64,000 nt of DNA, from NCBI RefSeq assembly GCF_020085105.1, contig NC_058052.1, positions 18,826,733-18,890,732 of the forward strand, written 5' to 3'. Shown in pieces: positions 25,127 to 38,567 of the stretch; within the stretch, counting starts at the first letter, position 1, and the number at the start of each line of letters is the position of its first letter. Source of the stretch: Siniperca chuatsi (lineage: Eukaryota; Chordata; Actinopteri; Centrarchiformes; Sinipercidae). Both the position numbers and the translations under genes were made by a program. The notes beneath the pieces were generated by a model. That model ran no database searches and was not told where the DNA came from. It saw only the letters and a program-made list of their open reading frames with translations.

Positions 25127-26264
25127 CCATCCTCCCCTCTCTGTGCGCTCTGGCTGCAGGCTGTGTGTGCTCGCCTGTTATTGGTCTCATATAGTCCAAT
25201 TAGGCAGCAAATGAACACGAGGCTGTTAGTGCCAAAAAGGAAGGTTTGGGATAAGCGCCGTCAGAACAAGCGCCACATCACACAACTAACATTACAGTCA
25301 GACACAGACCGACTGCACGAGGTTACTCATTATCCAGTGTTTTGTTTTTGTTTTTTGTTTTTTGGGGTTTTTTTTTGTATATTTAATGAGACATTTTTGA
25401 ACCACTTTCACACTTTTTTAAATTCGGCTATTTATGAATATATTTTAGGAGATCTTAGACTCTATTTAACTTCTAAAACTATCAGAAAAAGCTATGTATT
25501 TTAAAGAAATATTTTGTAATATATAGCCTCCAAGAATACTTAAAGCTTGCAATGATTATCCAAGGTCTAAAGGTGATTCTTTTAGTGAGTCAGTTCAAAC
25601 AGATTACATTAAAAGGCAAATTATTCTAACGACAAATTCCCGTCCTGCGTGTGTGTGAGATGAACAAGCCAGCTATCTAACAGCTATCCAACTGCACATA
25701 ATACTCCCACAACCATGCAAACTCATAAAATAACAGTAACACCAACTTAAATAGTGCAAAAGTCTCGGAATCACGCGTTATTTTTTTTTTTTTTTGAATC
25801 AGTAAAACGCCTCCTTTCTTGTGGAGAATTGTTGCAATTATCATTCTAACTTGACAACACAAAATTAAAAAACTAAGAGTGTGGTCACCATGCCAGCACT
25901 CAAATAGTCCCCAAATGTTTGCTTCTCAGACTCTCAGACACAATATGAGAAAGGCCTGAGATCAGGCGGCAGCTACTCAACGTGTCACCAAAGGGCGATT
26001 AGATTCATATTTCTAATTCATTGATTTTCAGCTAGGGCCACTTCCACAATGTCTGCGGGTCGCATAGTCATTTATTCCTCCCTAATCGATTTGGTTAATT
26101 CATCCCTCAGATTGCACTCTTTGTAAATGTGCTATGTATATTCACTCATTGATATTAATTGACTTGTTAAAAAGCAGTCCATTGGTTGGAAGCTGGTGTA
26201 GAAAAAGAACGGGGAGACAGCGTCCTCTGTGGGTCACGAGGAGGAAAAGCAAGTGTGTGGAGAG

Positions 26265-26267
<3 letters not shown>

Positions 26268-26331
<64 letters not shown>

Positions 26332-26480
26332 CGAAAGCCTTATCACACTATCACACTGTGGGGACTCACCTCCAATACGGGGGCAAAAAGCAGGTCCCCA
26401 CAAGGCAAACCACCACATTTTAGGGTAAAGATTAGGGTTGGGGGTAGGCGTGTAGCAGTTATGGTTAGTGTTAGAATAAG
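26268..26480. repeat. (TG)n with GTCCCCAC / TTAGGGT composite repeat
   Basis: An uninterrupted (TG)n of about 31 units (26268-26330) is followed by GTGGGGACTCACC, GCAGGTCCCCACAAGG and then TTAGGGTAAAGATTAGGG and related words. It shares these modules with 16880-17171, so a recurrent repeat family is likely. Confidence 0.8.
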
Positions 26481-28289
26481 TCTCCAACGAATGAATGCAA
26501 GTCAATGTGTGAGACCAGGACAGATAGCGACAAGACTGTTTTGTTCTAAGTTCAGCATATTTGTCCTATATATGTTTGATCACATGTGTGACCTAACTGA
26601 GATGTACTTATTTCATTATCATGATCATCATCTGTTCCCTAAAGACACTCGTTAGCCATGTGATATGCAGCCATAATAAAGGGTGTCACTGACAAGGTAA
26701 AGGTTGCACCGGGTGCCATGCTGCTTCTATTCCCATCATCTGTAGAGTTCTTACATGCACCAGCATGTCCGTGTAATTAACACGTGTTATTCATTTAGTG
26801 AGCTGCTCATGTGGGGATATCCTGTTACTGTGATGTAATTACCACCTTTCCTTATCATCACAGGTATTTAATGGCACTCTCAGACTGAGGTGCAAAATGT
26901 GTATATTTGGTTGGGATCTGCTATTAGTACAAAATCAAAATAATTCACATTATTCCAATTCCAATATATACTTTCATACTTTGTACTTTGTTTTGACTTT
27001 TACATCCAGATCATGCAGTGATTTTATTTTATATTATTTTATTGCAGCAGTACTACCACTACTATCAGGTGGGTACCAGTTATATTTATATTCCTAAAAA
27101 CAATTTGGATACTATCACTGGGTCCACCAAAGCTCTATTCACACAGGGACAGCATTAAAGAAACAGAGTAACTCAAGCTCTTGGAAACTCTTACTTGTTG
27201 CAGTTTCACCCATGTTTTTGAAGTGTTTATATTGTTTATATGCTCCACAACATTACTGAACACAGAGAAGAAACTGCTATAAAAAATTAAATACAGAGTT
27301 GTTCAAGATTATTGTAAATGATTTTAAACATTTAAGTCACAGTATTTCAAAAAGGATAGAAGGTGGAAGGATCTAGGAAACACAAAGAGAAGCTGATGCC
27401 TAATGAAGGTCTATGTGACCAAAATAGTGCATGAAATAAATAAATATATATTTTGGGAGCTGTTCAGTGTGCAGCTATTACTCTCCTCTCTGTATTATTA
27501 TTTTAACCCCTGGGTAAAGGTGACTCGTGTAGGCATTTATCATATTGGCCTGATTCCCAGGTTGTGTTTTTGAGTAGTCCAAATGAGATTGTTGAAGGGC
27601 CCGGTAATATTTACGCTACAAATAATACTTTACTACAATGCTTTACTACTATAATGGCAGTCCAACATGCTAACTGGGGATAAAAATAACACAACAGATG
27701 TTAACCCTGAAAATAAACTGTACAAACTAAGATCATGTAGTCTGTACTTAAAAAATACAGTTCATATTATGCATTGATTAGAAACATTCAGTAGACATTG
27801 CCCAGAGGCCATATAGGCCTTCTGAATGCTCCATAAGTCTATTTTTGCTGCTCCTCGGGTAGGTTACTATGACTTTTATATTATTTATTTCAAAGCGCCT
27901 AGATATTGATTATTTCACAAGGAAAAATGACAAATGGCAGGAGGGAATGACACGGTCAGCAGGTTCTATTAGAGAAATGATAGTGTTGCTCGTGGTTTGT
28001 TAAAAGGTCCCGTTTAGATACTTTATAGGTTTACATCCATCATCGTCTAATGACCTATTTGATGAAAAACACGCGCTCTGGTGACAACGGCCCTGTGCAG
28101 CCAACTTCGCTTTGTAATTGCTCCCATATTAAATATAGATTTTTGTTTTGATATCTTGTGAGAATTCCTTTCTGTGGGTCAAAATTGTGATAAAAGACAT
28201 GGATGCAACAGCAAAAGCTCAGAGGGAGAAAAGTGGAAGGAAAATGGGAAAAATAGGCGAGTATGAGATGTTGACGGTGGAGTGCTGAG

Positions 28290-28615
28290 CAGTGGTGGAG
28301 GAAGTATTCAGATCCTTTACTTAAGTAAAAGAAGCAATACTGCAATATGAAAATATTATTGGAAGTATTATTGGTAAAATGTACTTAAAGTGAAGTACAC
28401 ATAATGTAAAAAAAAAATCTGATTATTATTTCCGATGCATTAATGTGAAAGTAGCATTTTACTGTTGTCGTTGGTCGAGATGGAGCTAATTTTAACATTC
28501 AACTATTTTGTAGTTTAATCTACAGAAATGCATCATATATTATTAACTGATGATAGTTTTAAGTAAAATCTTAATCTTCAAAGTAACTAGTAGCTGAAGC
28601 TGTCAGACAAATGTG
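28290..28615 (+). mobile_element. CAGTGGTGG-ended interspersed repeat, copy A (3' truncated)
   Basis: It starts CAGTGGTGGAGGAAGTATTC and carries TACTTAAGTAAAAG, GATGCATTAATG and GTAGCATTTTACTGTTGT, like the complete copy B immediately after it. Its right end is missing where copy B begins. This is a non-autonomous, MITE-like family; the superfamily is not assigned. Confidence 0.8.
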
Positions 28616-28617
28616 CA

Positions 28618-29044
28618 CAGTGGTGGAGGAATCAGATAATTTATCAATACCACAGACAGAAATACTCCATTACAAGTAAAGGCCCTGCATTCAAAATGAT
28701 ACTTAAAAGTATGCAAGTATTATTAGAAAAAATTACTTTAAGTATCAAAAGTAAAAGTACTCAATGCCTAAAAATGGTCCCTGAGTGTTATACCATTATA
28801 TATGATATTGATAGATTATTATTGCTGATGCATTAATGAGAAAGAAGCATTTTACTGTTGTATGTAAAAGCTTAATCTTAAAAGTAACTAATAGCTAAAG
28901 CTGCCAAATGTAGCAGGAGTAAAAAGTACGTTTGCCTCTGAAATGTATTGGAGAAGAAGTATAAAGTGGCACAAAATGGAAATACTCAAGATTGTACTTA
29001 AGTACAGTACTTGAGTAAATGTACTTAGTTACTTTCCACCACTG
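28618..29044 (+). mobile_element. CAGTGGTGG-ended interspersed repeat, copy B (complete)
   Basis: It starts CAGTGGTGGA and ends TTACTTTCCACCACTG, so the ends are inverted repeats. The interior has GTACTTAAGTACAGTACTTG. No coding capacity and no clear target-site duplication by eye. Confidence 0.87.
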
Positions 29045-30393
29045 GTTCTGAGGTTCTGAGTGTTTGTACTTGTTTAGGAATCAGTTAAAATAAAGAAAAA
29101 ACTATTTTAGCCTAATTGAATAATAATATGGATCACATTCTGCTATATTACTAGCCTCTGTTATGACACAATGTAATAGTACAAACTGACTCTGGCTTAG
29201 GTAAACATGGATGTTAGCTGATGAAACACTATCCCTGCATGTCACCTTTCAGAACATATTGTTTTCATTGGGTATGAGGAACTGAAACAGATAGTTTGCA
29301 CAGAATCCTGTTGGACAACAAGATCTTGGTGTCAAACTGCATCCACACAGACAGCAGCATTTATCACTTTAACCTGTCCACCCTGTGTCCTTCTTGCACT
29401 TTTAACTGGACACTCCTGTTGGGATGAGCCATTAAACCATTGAAGGCCACACTGAGATTGCTTAGTTTTAAGTATTGCTTTTAACTTGTAAGGGAATTGG
29501 TGGCCCACCACTGACCCGGCAAGCTTTAATTGGGATTGTGCAAGTATTGATTGTAAGTGGCCAGGCGAATCTTGAATTACAGCCTGATTAGCTTTTACTC
29601 GGCCCCTTGCACCAGCCAGTCGAAGGAGCTCAATGTCACCCAAGTTGGAACACGGCCACTTGACTAGAGGGAGTTTTGTTACTTCTGTGTAAACAGGAAA
29701 CAACATATATGTAAGGAGGGGAATGACAGTTCTTCTGGCAAATGTACAGTAATAGTCCCTTAGTGTATGATCACTCGCTTTTAGAAATAATTTGAAAACA
29801 TGTCGCTTAGCATGTACCCTTATGAGGAGATATGGGCGCATAGAAGGTGTATTCTGCATTTTATCTCCCCTGCTTTCATTTTATTCACATTTTATCACTC
29901 CTTCTCTTCCTTTATTGTTTCTCAGCAGAGATGATGGCCTCTATAAGGTTTGGATGGAAACAGTCATAGGAGTGATGTAGCCCTTTTCCTCTATTATGAG
30001 CAGCTTCATCTGAGCCCTCCAGACACCCAGCCTCAATATCCACCCTCTGTACCTCCAAAAACTCTGCCCTGGATCGTCAGCTTTTACCCAGCCTGCCTGT
30101 ATGTGTCATTACAACTCGATAATCTGGAGAGGGCAACAGAAAAGTTCTCATCAGTGTCAGCCTGAGATATAGATATGGGCCGGGTAACAAATGGCCAAAT
30201 GCACAGGCGGCAGAGCAGACCATCAATAAAGCAATTTCTTGTGTCATAACAGCCGCGCTTTTCCTAAAGCCAACCTTTCAAAACTTTTCCCTCTGCAAAT
30301 CGCTGCAGCCCCACCATTAGAGTCCTGCCTTGTGAATTTAATGGATTCCGTACAAACAATATTCCACCATAATGGAAAAGGTTGAAGTCACTG
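29045..30393. other. Non-coding stretch left of the upstream putative hmx enhancer
   Basis: No gene recognised. The segment at 29500-29660 (CAAGCTTTAATTGGG, CTGATTAGCTTTTACTCGG) and the segment at 30180-30390 are non-repetitive and look constrained. The second abuts the duplicated element and may be an extension of the same regulatory region. One open frame through 29332-29859 has no recognisable protein similarity. Confidence 0.4.
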
Positions 30394-30920
30394 AAGACAG
30401 ATGAAGTCATAAACACATATAATTGAGAATCAAAGACCGATAAATTTTAAACTGCTATCCATTTTCTCTTTTTAGATGATGATCTATGTCAGCACGGCTG
30501 CAGGAAAATGGAAGAGATTATGGGGGAAAATTATAACAATAAATTTTCTAAACATACACCTTGATTATGCTTCGATTTTTTGGAGGGGTAGAGGGCGAGG
30601 GAGGGGTTAGAAAGAAAGCTGGGATCGCTGAAAGCTTGCTGGCTAAATGGCACCATAAAATAGGTTCCCTGCTCTTTTGCCTGCAGAGCGTAGGCATGCC
30701 TGGAGGTGTGATTTCACCCCCTCTAAATGGGGGAAATGAATTGTGTAATTTATTGCAAACGCGCACACAGTGAGATTAGATCAGCATATCCCATCAAAGG
30801 AACAACAATCAATCAGCCTCTAGTTAACAGCTTGAAACACATAAACCAGGGCACCTAATGGCTTTCCAATTTAACAGATTGATAGACTTATCCGGTCCTA
30901 AGGGATGAATTAAGAAAACC
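30394..30920. promoter_or_regulatory. Putative hmx enhancer, copy upstream of hmx3
   Basis: This is a diverged, same-orientation copy of 18033-18566, with shared blocks in the same order and nearly constant spacing (offset about 12.36 kb). It lies 5.7 kb upstream of the hmx3 start codon. It contains TAAT-type sites, GTAATTTATTG and TAATGGCTTTCCAAT, and lacks the microsatellite that interrupts the other copy. Identification with the upstream member of the known Hmx enhancer pair is inference from position and the internal duplication. Confidence 0.75.
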
Positions 30921-31325
30921 GGGTACTTTCACACAGGCACTGGCACTTTTGACAAGACCTTTCCCCCCTCTAGCTTACTTACCATCTTTACTCCCAAATA
31001 CAGAGATAAGGTTAACCTGAAAATAAAGAGAAAGTCGGTTTTCCCTCTTTTCTTTTTTTTTTTCCACTCCAGAGCTGATTTGTTATTCAGATGAGGCGGA
31101 AGTGGAAGTGTGTCAGATGTGGAGAATGGGCTCATTTTAATGACCTGATTATCGCAGGTCATTTGGAACTGTGAAATCAAGGGAGCTATTCAAAGCCACT
31201 TGACAATATCTAAATGTGACCCGGGCAACCCATTCAACCAAGAATGTATTTTTAAAAAAGGAACTTGTTTGTTTCAAATCTTATTACTCACATCATTGAT
31301 TCATGTAAACTCATCAGTGAAAAAA
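30921..31325. other. Non-coding flank
   Basis: No gene or repeat recognised. There is a pyrimidine-rich run near 31045-31066 and GATTATCGCAGGTCATTTGG near 31147. Confidence 0.4.
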
Positions 31326-31329
31326 ATAT

Positions 31330-31745
31330 TAAAAGGTATAGTTTGACATTTTGGTAAATACACTTATTCTCATTCTGAGAGTTAGATGAGAAGATTGATA
31401 CCTCTCTAGCATCTGTATGGAAAACATGCAGCTGGAGCAAGCAGTCGGTTAGCTTATCTTAGTTTAGCATAGCATAAAGACTGGAAATGGGGGGATATAG
31501 CTAGCCTGGCTCTATCCAAAGATAAAAAACCTGCACCTTTGCAAAATGTCACAAATAACCATGTTATATCTTGTACGTTTATCCGTACAAGAACCAACAT
31601 GTAAAAATTCAATGTCTTATGTGGAGTTATGTACCAGACTATTTGTTGGCTACCAGCAGAGACTCCAGGAAGTAACTGGTCCCAGACAAACAATACTCCG
31701 GCACATAACCCCCCGTAAAACAGCAAATACTAATTTTTACACATT
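31330..31745. mobile_element. Teleost interspersed repeat (GAGAGTTAGATGAGAAGATTG family)
   Basis: It contains GAGAGTTAGATGAGAAGATT, GGTTAGCTTATCTTAGTTTAGC, AAAGACTGGAAA and TAGCCTGGCTCTATCCAAAG, a string of words that I recognise as a very common non-coding repeat of perch-like fishes. No open frame. Class not assigned. Confidence 0.65.
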
Positions 31746-32000
31746 CAATTCAGTTTTATTTATATAGTGCCAATTCATAACAAAAGTTATCTCATTGCAC
31801 TTTTCCTATAGAGCAGGTCTAGACCGTACTCTTTATATTATCTTTATCTTCATATTATTTACAGAGACCCAACAAATCCCACCATGAGCAAGCACTTGGC
31901 GACAGTAGCAAGAAAAAACTTCATTTTAACAGGCAGAAACCTCGGGCAGAACCCAACTCAATGGTGGGCGGCCATCCTCCGCTGCCATGTTAGGTTTTGA
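31746..32000. mobile_element. Teleost interspersed repeat (TTTATTTATATAGTGCC family)
   Basis: It starts TTTTATTTATATAGTGCC and continues with GAGCAGGTCTAGACCGTACT, TTTACAGAGACCCAACAA, GAGCAAGCACTTGGCGACAG, AACAGGCAGAAACCTCGGGC and GGTGGGCGGCCATCC. This is a recurrent fish repeat resembling a retroelement 3' tail. It abuts the previous repeat. Confidence 0.65.
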
Positions 32001-33500
32001 GAGAGAGAGAGAGATTGGTTGGTACCGATTAAACAAACATGGTCCACTTGGAGTATGTAAATTATGTGCTCAACGTAACTCACATTCAGAGCTACACACT
32101 TATGAGAGGCCACTGCCTACTATTTTGTATCTGTATGTGTGAATGCTGCGTAAGAAACAGTTCTTGCACAGGCTTAGTTTTGTACTGAACAAAACGTAAC
32201 ATCTTGAACAGGCAAAATACTGAAGACTGAAGTGCATCTGAACAGTGATGCAGTCGCTTAGCTTAGAAAACAAGTGAAAGAACTACATAGTCAGTGACTA
32301 CAAATCTTTGAACTGAACAAAACAATTTGAATCAGCAAAGTGATTAGAAATTTCTACACCAAATACCAGCCACAAAGAAAAACATTCAAATAAGGTTAAC
32401 TGGCTGTACTGTCTTCTAAAAAGCTTGGCTACAAACCCAGAGCCTTGACCTGGAGAACTAGCGTAATGCACACTCTGTGTCACCATATTATCTTGTCCAC
32501 ATCAACAAAGACAGCTGATCTCTCTGTGTCACTGCATAATTGAGGAGCTGTTGCTATCAAGGATGTGACCCAGAGAGGGATGAGAAAGTGTTACCCTAGA
32601 CCCCCGCAAGCAGACCAGAGGAACAGACTCAAGTGAGACCAGAACCACAGATGGGGTGCATCCACAGGCCAGAGACAGCAGACAGTCTCCCCTCAGCTTC
32701 AATCTCTCAGACAGCCTCTGAAGCCAGTGGCCCATAACATATACATGTGAATGATGTGTGCACTCCACTGACAGAACTCTACACTAAAGAGGAACCAGAT
32801 CTTCTCAGCAGAATCAAGTATGTGAAGGGCTGGGGTCAATTTTGTCTCGTCTCTAGACACTTCAGGAAATGGATTAAGATTCAGCTCGTGGGTTGGAAAT
32901 GAGCCATAATTGATTACTGATGAATCAATAGATTGACTAATGAATAAAAACCCCTTACTAACCAATCAAAAAACAAAGAGGCAACTGACTAAAGCAGTTG
33001 CCTCTTTGTTTCTGCATTTCCAGTCAGGTTAGCAGAAAACCTGCAGCTATCTGACACAAAGGGGGATGAATGCTCCAAAACTGAAGAGGACAACACAGGA
33101 AATGCCTAAACACAAAACAGGAACATTAGACTCGACAAGAGTCTCACCTTCCAGGTCAGAGAACAAAAATTGGGTTTTCCTACTTGACACTAATACTCGT
33201 ATCCTCCCTGTGGACACAACTCTGCTGACCCTCTTGTACGGCCTGTGAGTATAGCAAGGAGCACATGATCACAAAGAACATGATTGCCCCCCTCATGATG
33301 GACAGTAATTGGTGTTTGTTTGCTCTCTTTTCTCCCTCTCTTGTGTCATGGGGTGGTAAAGAGTAATATTACTGTCAGCTGATTAGTATGGCTCCTCTGC
33401 CTCTTCCAGCAGCTGTCAGGATTACCTAATGAGAGGAAATTTGAGCAGTGACGAGAGGCCTATGCACACATACACAGACACACATATACATGAATTTACA
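32001..33500. other. Non-coding stretch with a perfect hairpin
   Basis: No gene. GA-rich sequence lies at 32000-32015 and a 17-bp perfect stem-loop at 32971-33011. Nothing else recognised. Confidence 0.4.
32971..33011. repeat. Perfect 17-bp inverted repeat with 7-nt loop
   Basis: The left arm AAACAAAGAGGCAACTG (32971-32987) and the right arm CAGTTGCCTCTTTGTTT (32995-33011) are exact reverse complements around ACTAAAG. Confidence 0.95.
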
Positions 33501-33514
33501 AGACAAGGAGAGTT

Positions 33515-33660
33515 TGGTGTGGTAGAACTTGACTGTCATGCACAGAGCCCTGACCTCAACCCCATCCAACACCTTTGGGATGAACTGGAAGTACTTCTGC
33601 AATGAAGTTGATTTTGTACCAAAAGATAGGGGTGTCCACATACATGTTATTCTGCAAAAA
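33515..33660 (+). mobile_element. Tc1/mariner-like transposon fragment
   Basis: One reading frame encodes QSPDLNPIQHLWDELE, the C-terminal motif of Tc1-type transposases. About 60 bp on comes AGGGGTGTCCACATAC, which resembles the 3' terminal region of such elements. Only the tail remains, so it is a dead relic. Confidence 0.75.
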
Positions 33661-34398
<738 letters not shown>

Positions 34399-34559
34399 AG
34401 TACCCTCATATAGCTGGATTAACACCGAATAGCCCAATCAAATGTTTTATGACTGAGATAGCACACCATATGTAACACCCATTTTTTCCACATTAACTAC
34501 ACACCAGCCTTACAGGATGTGACAGTCTTATAGAAACGCAGATACAGCAATGTTACCTT

Positions 34560-35075
34560 CAGTGGTGGAATATCACTAAGTACATTTACTCAAGCACTGT
34601 ACTTAAGTACAAATCTGAGGTACTTGTACTCTACTTGAGTGTTCCCATTTCATGTTACTTCTACACCACTACATTTCAGAGAAATATTTACTTACTTTAT
34701 AGATTTATAAGATTTTACATACAACAATTATGATGAGCTATGGATTAAACTACATAGAGTAGTACTAATTTACGACATACAGTATATATCGTAAAATAGT
34801 TCAAATTAGCTCCACCTCGACCAGCTACAACGATAAAATGCTACTTACATATTGATGCATCAGTAATGAGGTGTTATAATATATACTAGCTCAACACCCA
34901 CAGGAGCGATATATTTTACAGGAATACTTTTTCTTTTTTATACATAGTACATGTTGCTAATAATTCTTACATACTTTTACTTAAGTGACATTTTGAAGCC
35001 AGGACTCAGCTTGTGACAGAGTATTTCTATATTTCAGTATTTTAATGTCTGATCTGAATACTTCCTCCCCCGGTT
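34560..35075 (-). mobile_element. CAGTGGTGG-ended interspersed repeat, copy C (inverted)
   Basis: It begins CAGTGGTGGAATATCACTAA with ACATTTACTCAAG and GTACTTAAGTAC, which is the reverse complement of the right end of copy B. It ends in a degenerate CTGAATACTTCCTCCCCC. Confidence 0.82.
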
Positions 35076-37450
35076 GCCATGACGGATTTGTAGTACACCT
35101 AAGATGATTCTGTGTTTAGACTTTTTAAAACCACTCTGCACTGTTACATCCTGGCATTTATCTTTTCTGTCAATAGCATTCCAATTAATGGCTCTTACAT
35201 CTTTCCATATTTCTCCCCTTTTCCCTCTCTGACGATGTATACTGTTACAGGCCCTTGTATTAGTCAAAATGGAGCATTGATTATTTGTAAAAACATAAGT
35301 GCAAATCAAATCAACATTGTGCAGGGACAGATGAGAGCTGCCTACCTGTGCACATGCAGGAATAGGGGGCAGTTATTGACCAATTGATTTGATGTGAAGG
35401 AGGGGCATTCGTTTTCCAGCAGTGGAAAGACCTTCACTGTGAGGCTAGCAATCACCCCGCCACCTTACCTCCAACTACAACTACCTTTAACACCCAACTG
35501 TGTCCTCAGTCTCCACTCCAACGGACCCAAGTATGCAACTTTTCCGCCAGCACCGTTGTGTATTTGGCTTTCTATTTCACTTTAATAGAGGAGAAATTGG
35601 CAACATATTCTTTTACAGCCCCCTGGCACCATTAGAAAGCCTGCTGTCATTTGGATTATTTATGAAAAACTATTTCATGCTTACTTACATTTGCTGCTTA
35701 TTTTCCCCCAGTGTGACCTGCAGCAGATTTAGTTCCATTTCGAAAGCCTTAAAGCCAATTCTTTATGTCTGCAGGTCAGCCTTCTCGATTGAGTTGAGAT
35801 TGAAATACCAGTGTGTAGTGGGAAAGGTATGGCAAGAGGAAACCAATGATCTTTTATTGCGTAGTGGGCTATAGTAAAGAGAAAAGGAAGGGGGATGCTG
35901 AAAGAGAAGAAACGAAAGAGGGTTGAAGGCAGGAGAAACGGGGTGATTTTTAGGTCGATGTAGAATTGGAGACACCTTGCAGAAATAAGAGGCAATGCAA
36001 AGGCAGCAACAAAAGTTGAGGAATGAATGGGCCACAAACATCCAGCTGCTCGTGAGCAGCAAAGACAACAAAGACCAGCCAAGAACTGAGTCAGCAAATT
36101 GGCATAGAAAGTAAATACAGAAAGGACATAAAAAGAAAGTGGTCTTAAATCTGCAAGATTTTATATTTCATCCAAAAACATGTCAAATACCATTGCTTGT
36201 GAGGTGTTTTACAGGGACTACAATGATGAACTTTGTTGGGGGTTTTGTTTGTGATTTTTCTCCATTTCTAGAATCTATACTCATATCCTTGTCTGTACAA
36301 GAAAATTGGCAATCTTTGTCTTTCAACATATCAAATAAATCAAAATAAACATCCCCACTAAGGAGCTCGACAGGCCAGGACAAAGCAGTCACACTCACGC
36401 ATCTATACTCATAATCCCATACTGTATGAGATGGGGTCTTTCACTCCCCATTGCACATGCATGTGCGCACACACACACACACACACACACACTTTTGATC
36501 TGGGTTTGGCCTGGGTTTTATACAGTGACCCTAATAAACTGCGGCGTGGCTGGGCATGTTTGTCACTGTCACAGGTAAATGATGTAATTAATGACTGTGT
36601 AGCGGAGTGGATGGGAGCCAGGGTGTTAGCTTTTAAACACCTCTCCAGCTGACTGGGTTTGGGGAGGCCCAGCTGGACACAGCCAGCAGATCGATACAGG
36701 GTGAGGGGTCAGTCAACCCTCCCATTATGACCTAGGTAGCTCCCATCATTGTCTGGCTAACGATGCCTGCAGGAGGGCCAGAGATGGAGCCACTGCAGGG
36801 AGAGGAAGCAGCCCCAGGAGCTTCAAACTGCAGTTGGTGTGGTTTCTGCTATCTGTGTTTGTTAATGTTGTTAATGTACAAGTCTGTATGAGTATTATGA
36901 TGGAGTACCCAACTGGCTTTACTGCAGGTTGATAGTCTCCATATTCTGTTATTGAGAAATGTTGGTCAGCTTGTCAGGTCCCACCTGTTTGATAATGCCA
37001 ATAAAGTCCACAGTTCCAACACAGTGCACACTTCTGACTGGAAGTGATGTGTTTGTATTTTCACACATCGAAATCAGCATAATCCCAGCAGTACTGGCAG
37101 GATGGAATAATGTCTCTTGCTCCAAGTGCAGTTTCCTTGGATGCTTGAGAATGTTTTTGAAATAAATTGATTTGGATTGGAAACATCAAATCTCACCCTA
37201 GTGACAGATTATTTAACCTATATTAAGAAAATGTTACTTTAGAAATAAAGAGCCAGTTGAAATGAAGATTGCTTGCAGTGCAGACTGCGCAGGGCTGTTG
37301 GTTGTCCAGATCACCAGCTGACAGACCAACAGTGCAGAGCTGAACAATACTGCGTAGCGTGACAGTGTGTTGCTGTGTGTTATCATTTGTAAACTGCATC
37401 TTTCAAAACATTTCTGTCATCAAACTAAAATAACCTGTATAATAAAATAA
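35076..37450. other. Non-coding stretch
   Basis: No gene recognised. There is (AC)n at 36470-36492. Non-repetitive sequence near 36520-36830, including TGATGTAATTAATGACTGTG, may be regulatory. The remaining sequence is unremarkable. Confidence 0.4.
36470..36492. repeat. (AC)n microsatellite
   Basis: About 11 AC units. Confidence 0.93.
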
Positions 37451-37457
37451 CCCAACA

Positions 37458-37505
37458 TGATCAGAATCAGAAATACTTTATTGATCCCCCGAGGGGAAAC
37501 TCAAC
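37458..37505. mobile_element. Short interspersed repeat fragment (CAGAATCAGAAATAC family)
   Basis: ATCAGAATCAGAAATACTTT followed by ATTGATCCCCCGAGGGGAAA is a very frequent fish retroelement tail. Only this short piece is present. Confidence 0.6.
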
Positions 37506-38567
37506 CCAACTGTATCTGCAATGATGGCCTCTGGCTAATGTCAGTACTGTCACTGACTAGAAAAGGACAAAGAGAACAGCGCTTCGCATGGGAAAATTGT
37601 TCCCGGTCAGAGTGGTTTAATCAATAATTGTGAGTCTATTGATAGAGAGCTTTTTGTTTGGAAAAACAAAACTCATTATGTCACAAATTTTGCAATGACA
37701 AACACTATCAGATCTTGTGGCCTTTTAGATTTCACTTCCCTGAATTACAACTTTAAAATAAACTGGATAAAAAATATCTTACCCTCTTACCCAGAGTTTT
37801 TCACTTTTTGTTGATGTCCAGATACAGTATGGCAAAATTACCCTTAAACTGGCCAACTTTCACAAACATTATGCTAATGTTGATGCTTACTTTATTCTGA
37901 GATGTTCTATTGTTTTTTTTTGTCAATGTAATGCCCCTGTCACCCCAAAATAATTTGATACTGTAATGGATATAATTCCCAAGGATACTATATGTTATTT
38001 GAGCACATCACTGAATCACCCCTTCAATATTGTTTCCTTTTTCTTTTAAATAACACCTCAGCAGTAACATATGTTTGTTTGTTTTTTACCAAATACTATA
38101 TTTGGAAGGATTTGTCTAAAATATTCAGTCAATATAAAAATGGTTTGGACTGCCATTAGATAATTATAGGCACATGTTTTGCGAATGTTTCAAACTTAGA
38201 TTCTATCCAGCAAAACATTATTCACAGAAAATAAGACAAGACACTTGTCAAGATTGTTAACTGTTGGTAAGATTTCCTCCTATAAGATTTATGGATCATA
38301 TCATTAAATGTGTTATTTTTCATTACTGCAGAAATGAGCTGTTGAGTTGCAGCTACAGCTAAAAACCTGTTTCTTCTTTTTGAATTAATTTAAAGTGAAA
38401 TTTCCATTCAGTAACTCCAAAATTACGTGAGCTGTTTTTCTTTTCTCCTTTATGAAGCCCAGCCATTTTGTTTTTATTCCTCTGTATTGATGGTGTAACA
38501 GTATAATTCATGGTTTCTTTGTTTACACTAAAAGAAATTAAAATTTTAAAGAATTTTAGGAGTCTGT

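Larger units (their letters stand above)
24658..28289. other. hmx3 5' flank and upstream non-coding region
   Basis: No gene. The first 500 bp hold the hmx3 promoter and 5' UTR, with (GA)n at 25083-25126. A non-repetitive stretch at 25980-26170 with several ATTA/TAAT cores could be regulatory. A long TG microsatellite with a GTCCCCAC/GGTTAGG repeat lies at 26268-26480. The rest (26.5-28.28 kb) is AT-rich and unrecognised. Confidence 0.45.

Noticed and set aside
29332-29859. Minus-strand open frame of 175 codons
   Set aside because: No recognisable motif, no splice context, and it lies in sequence that looks regulatory; chance openness is more likely.
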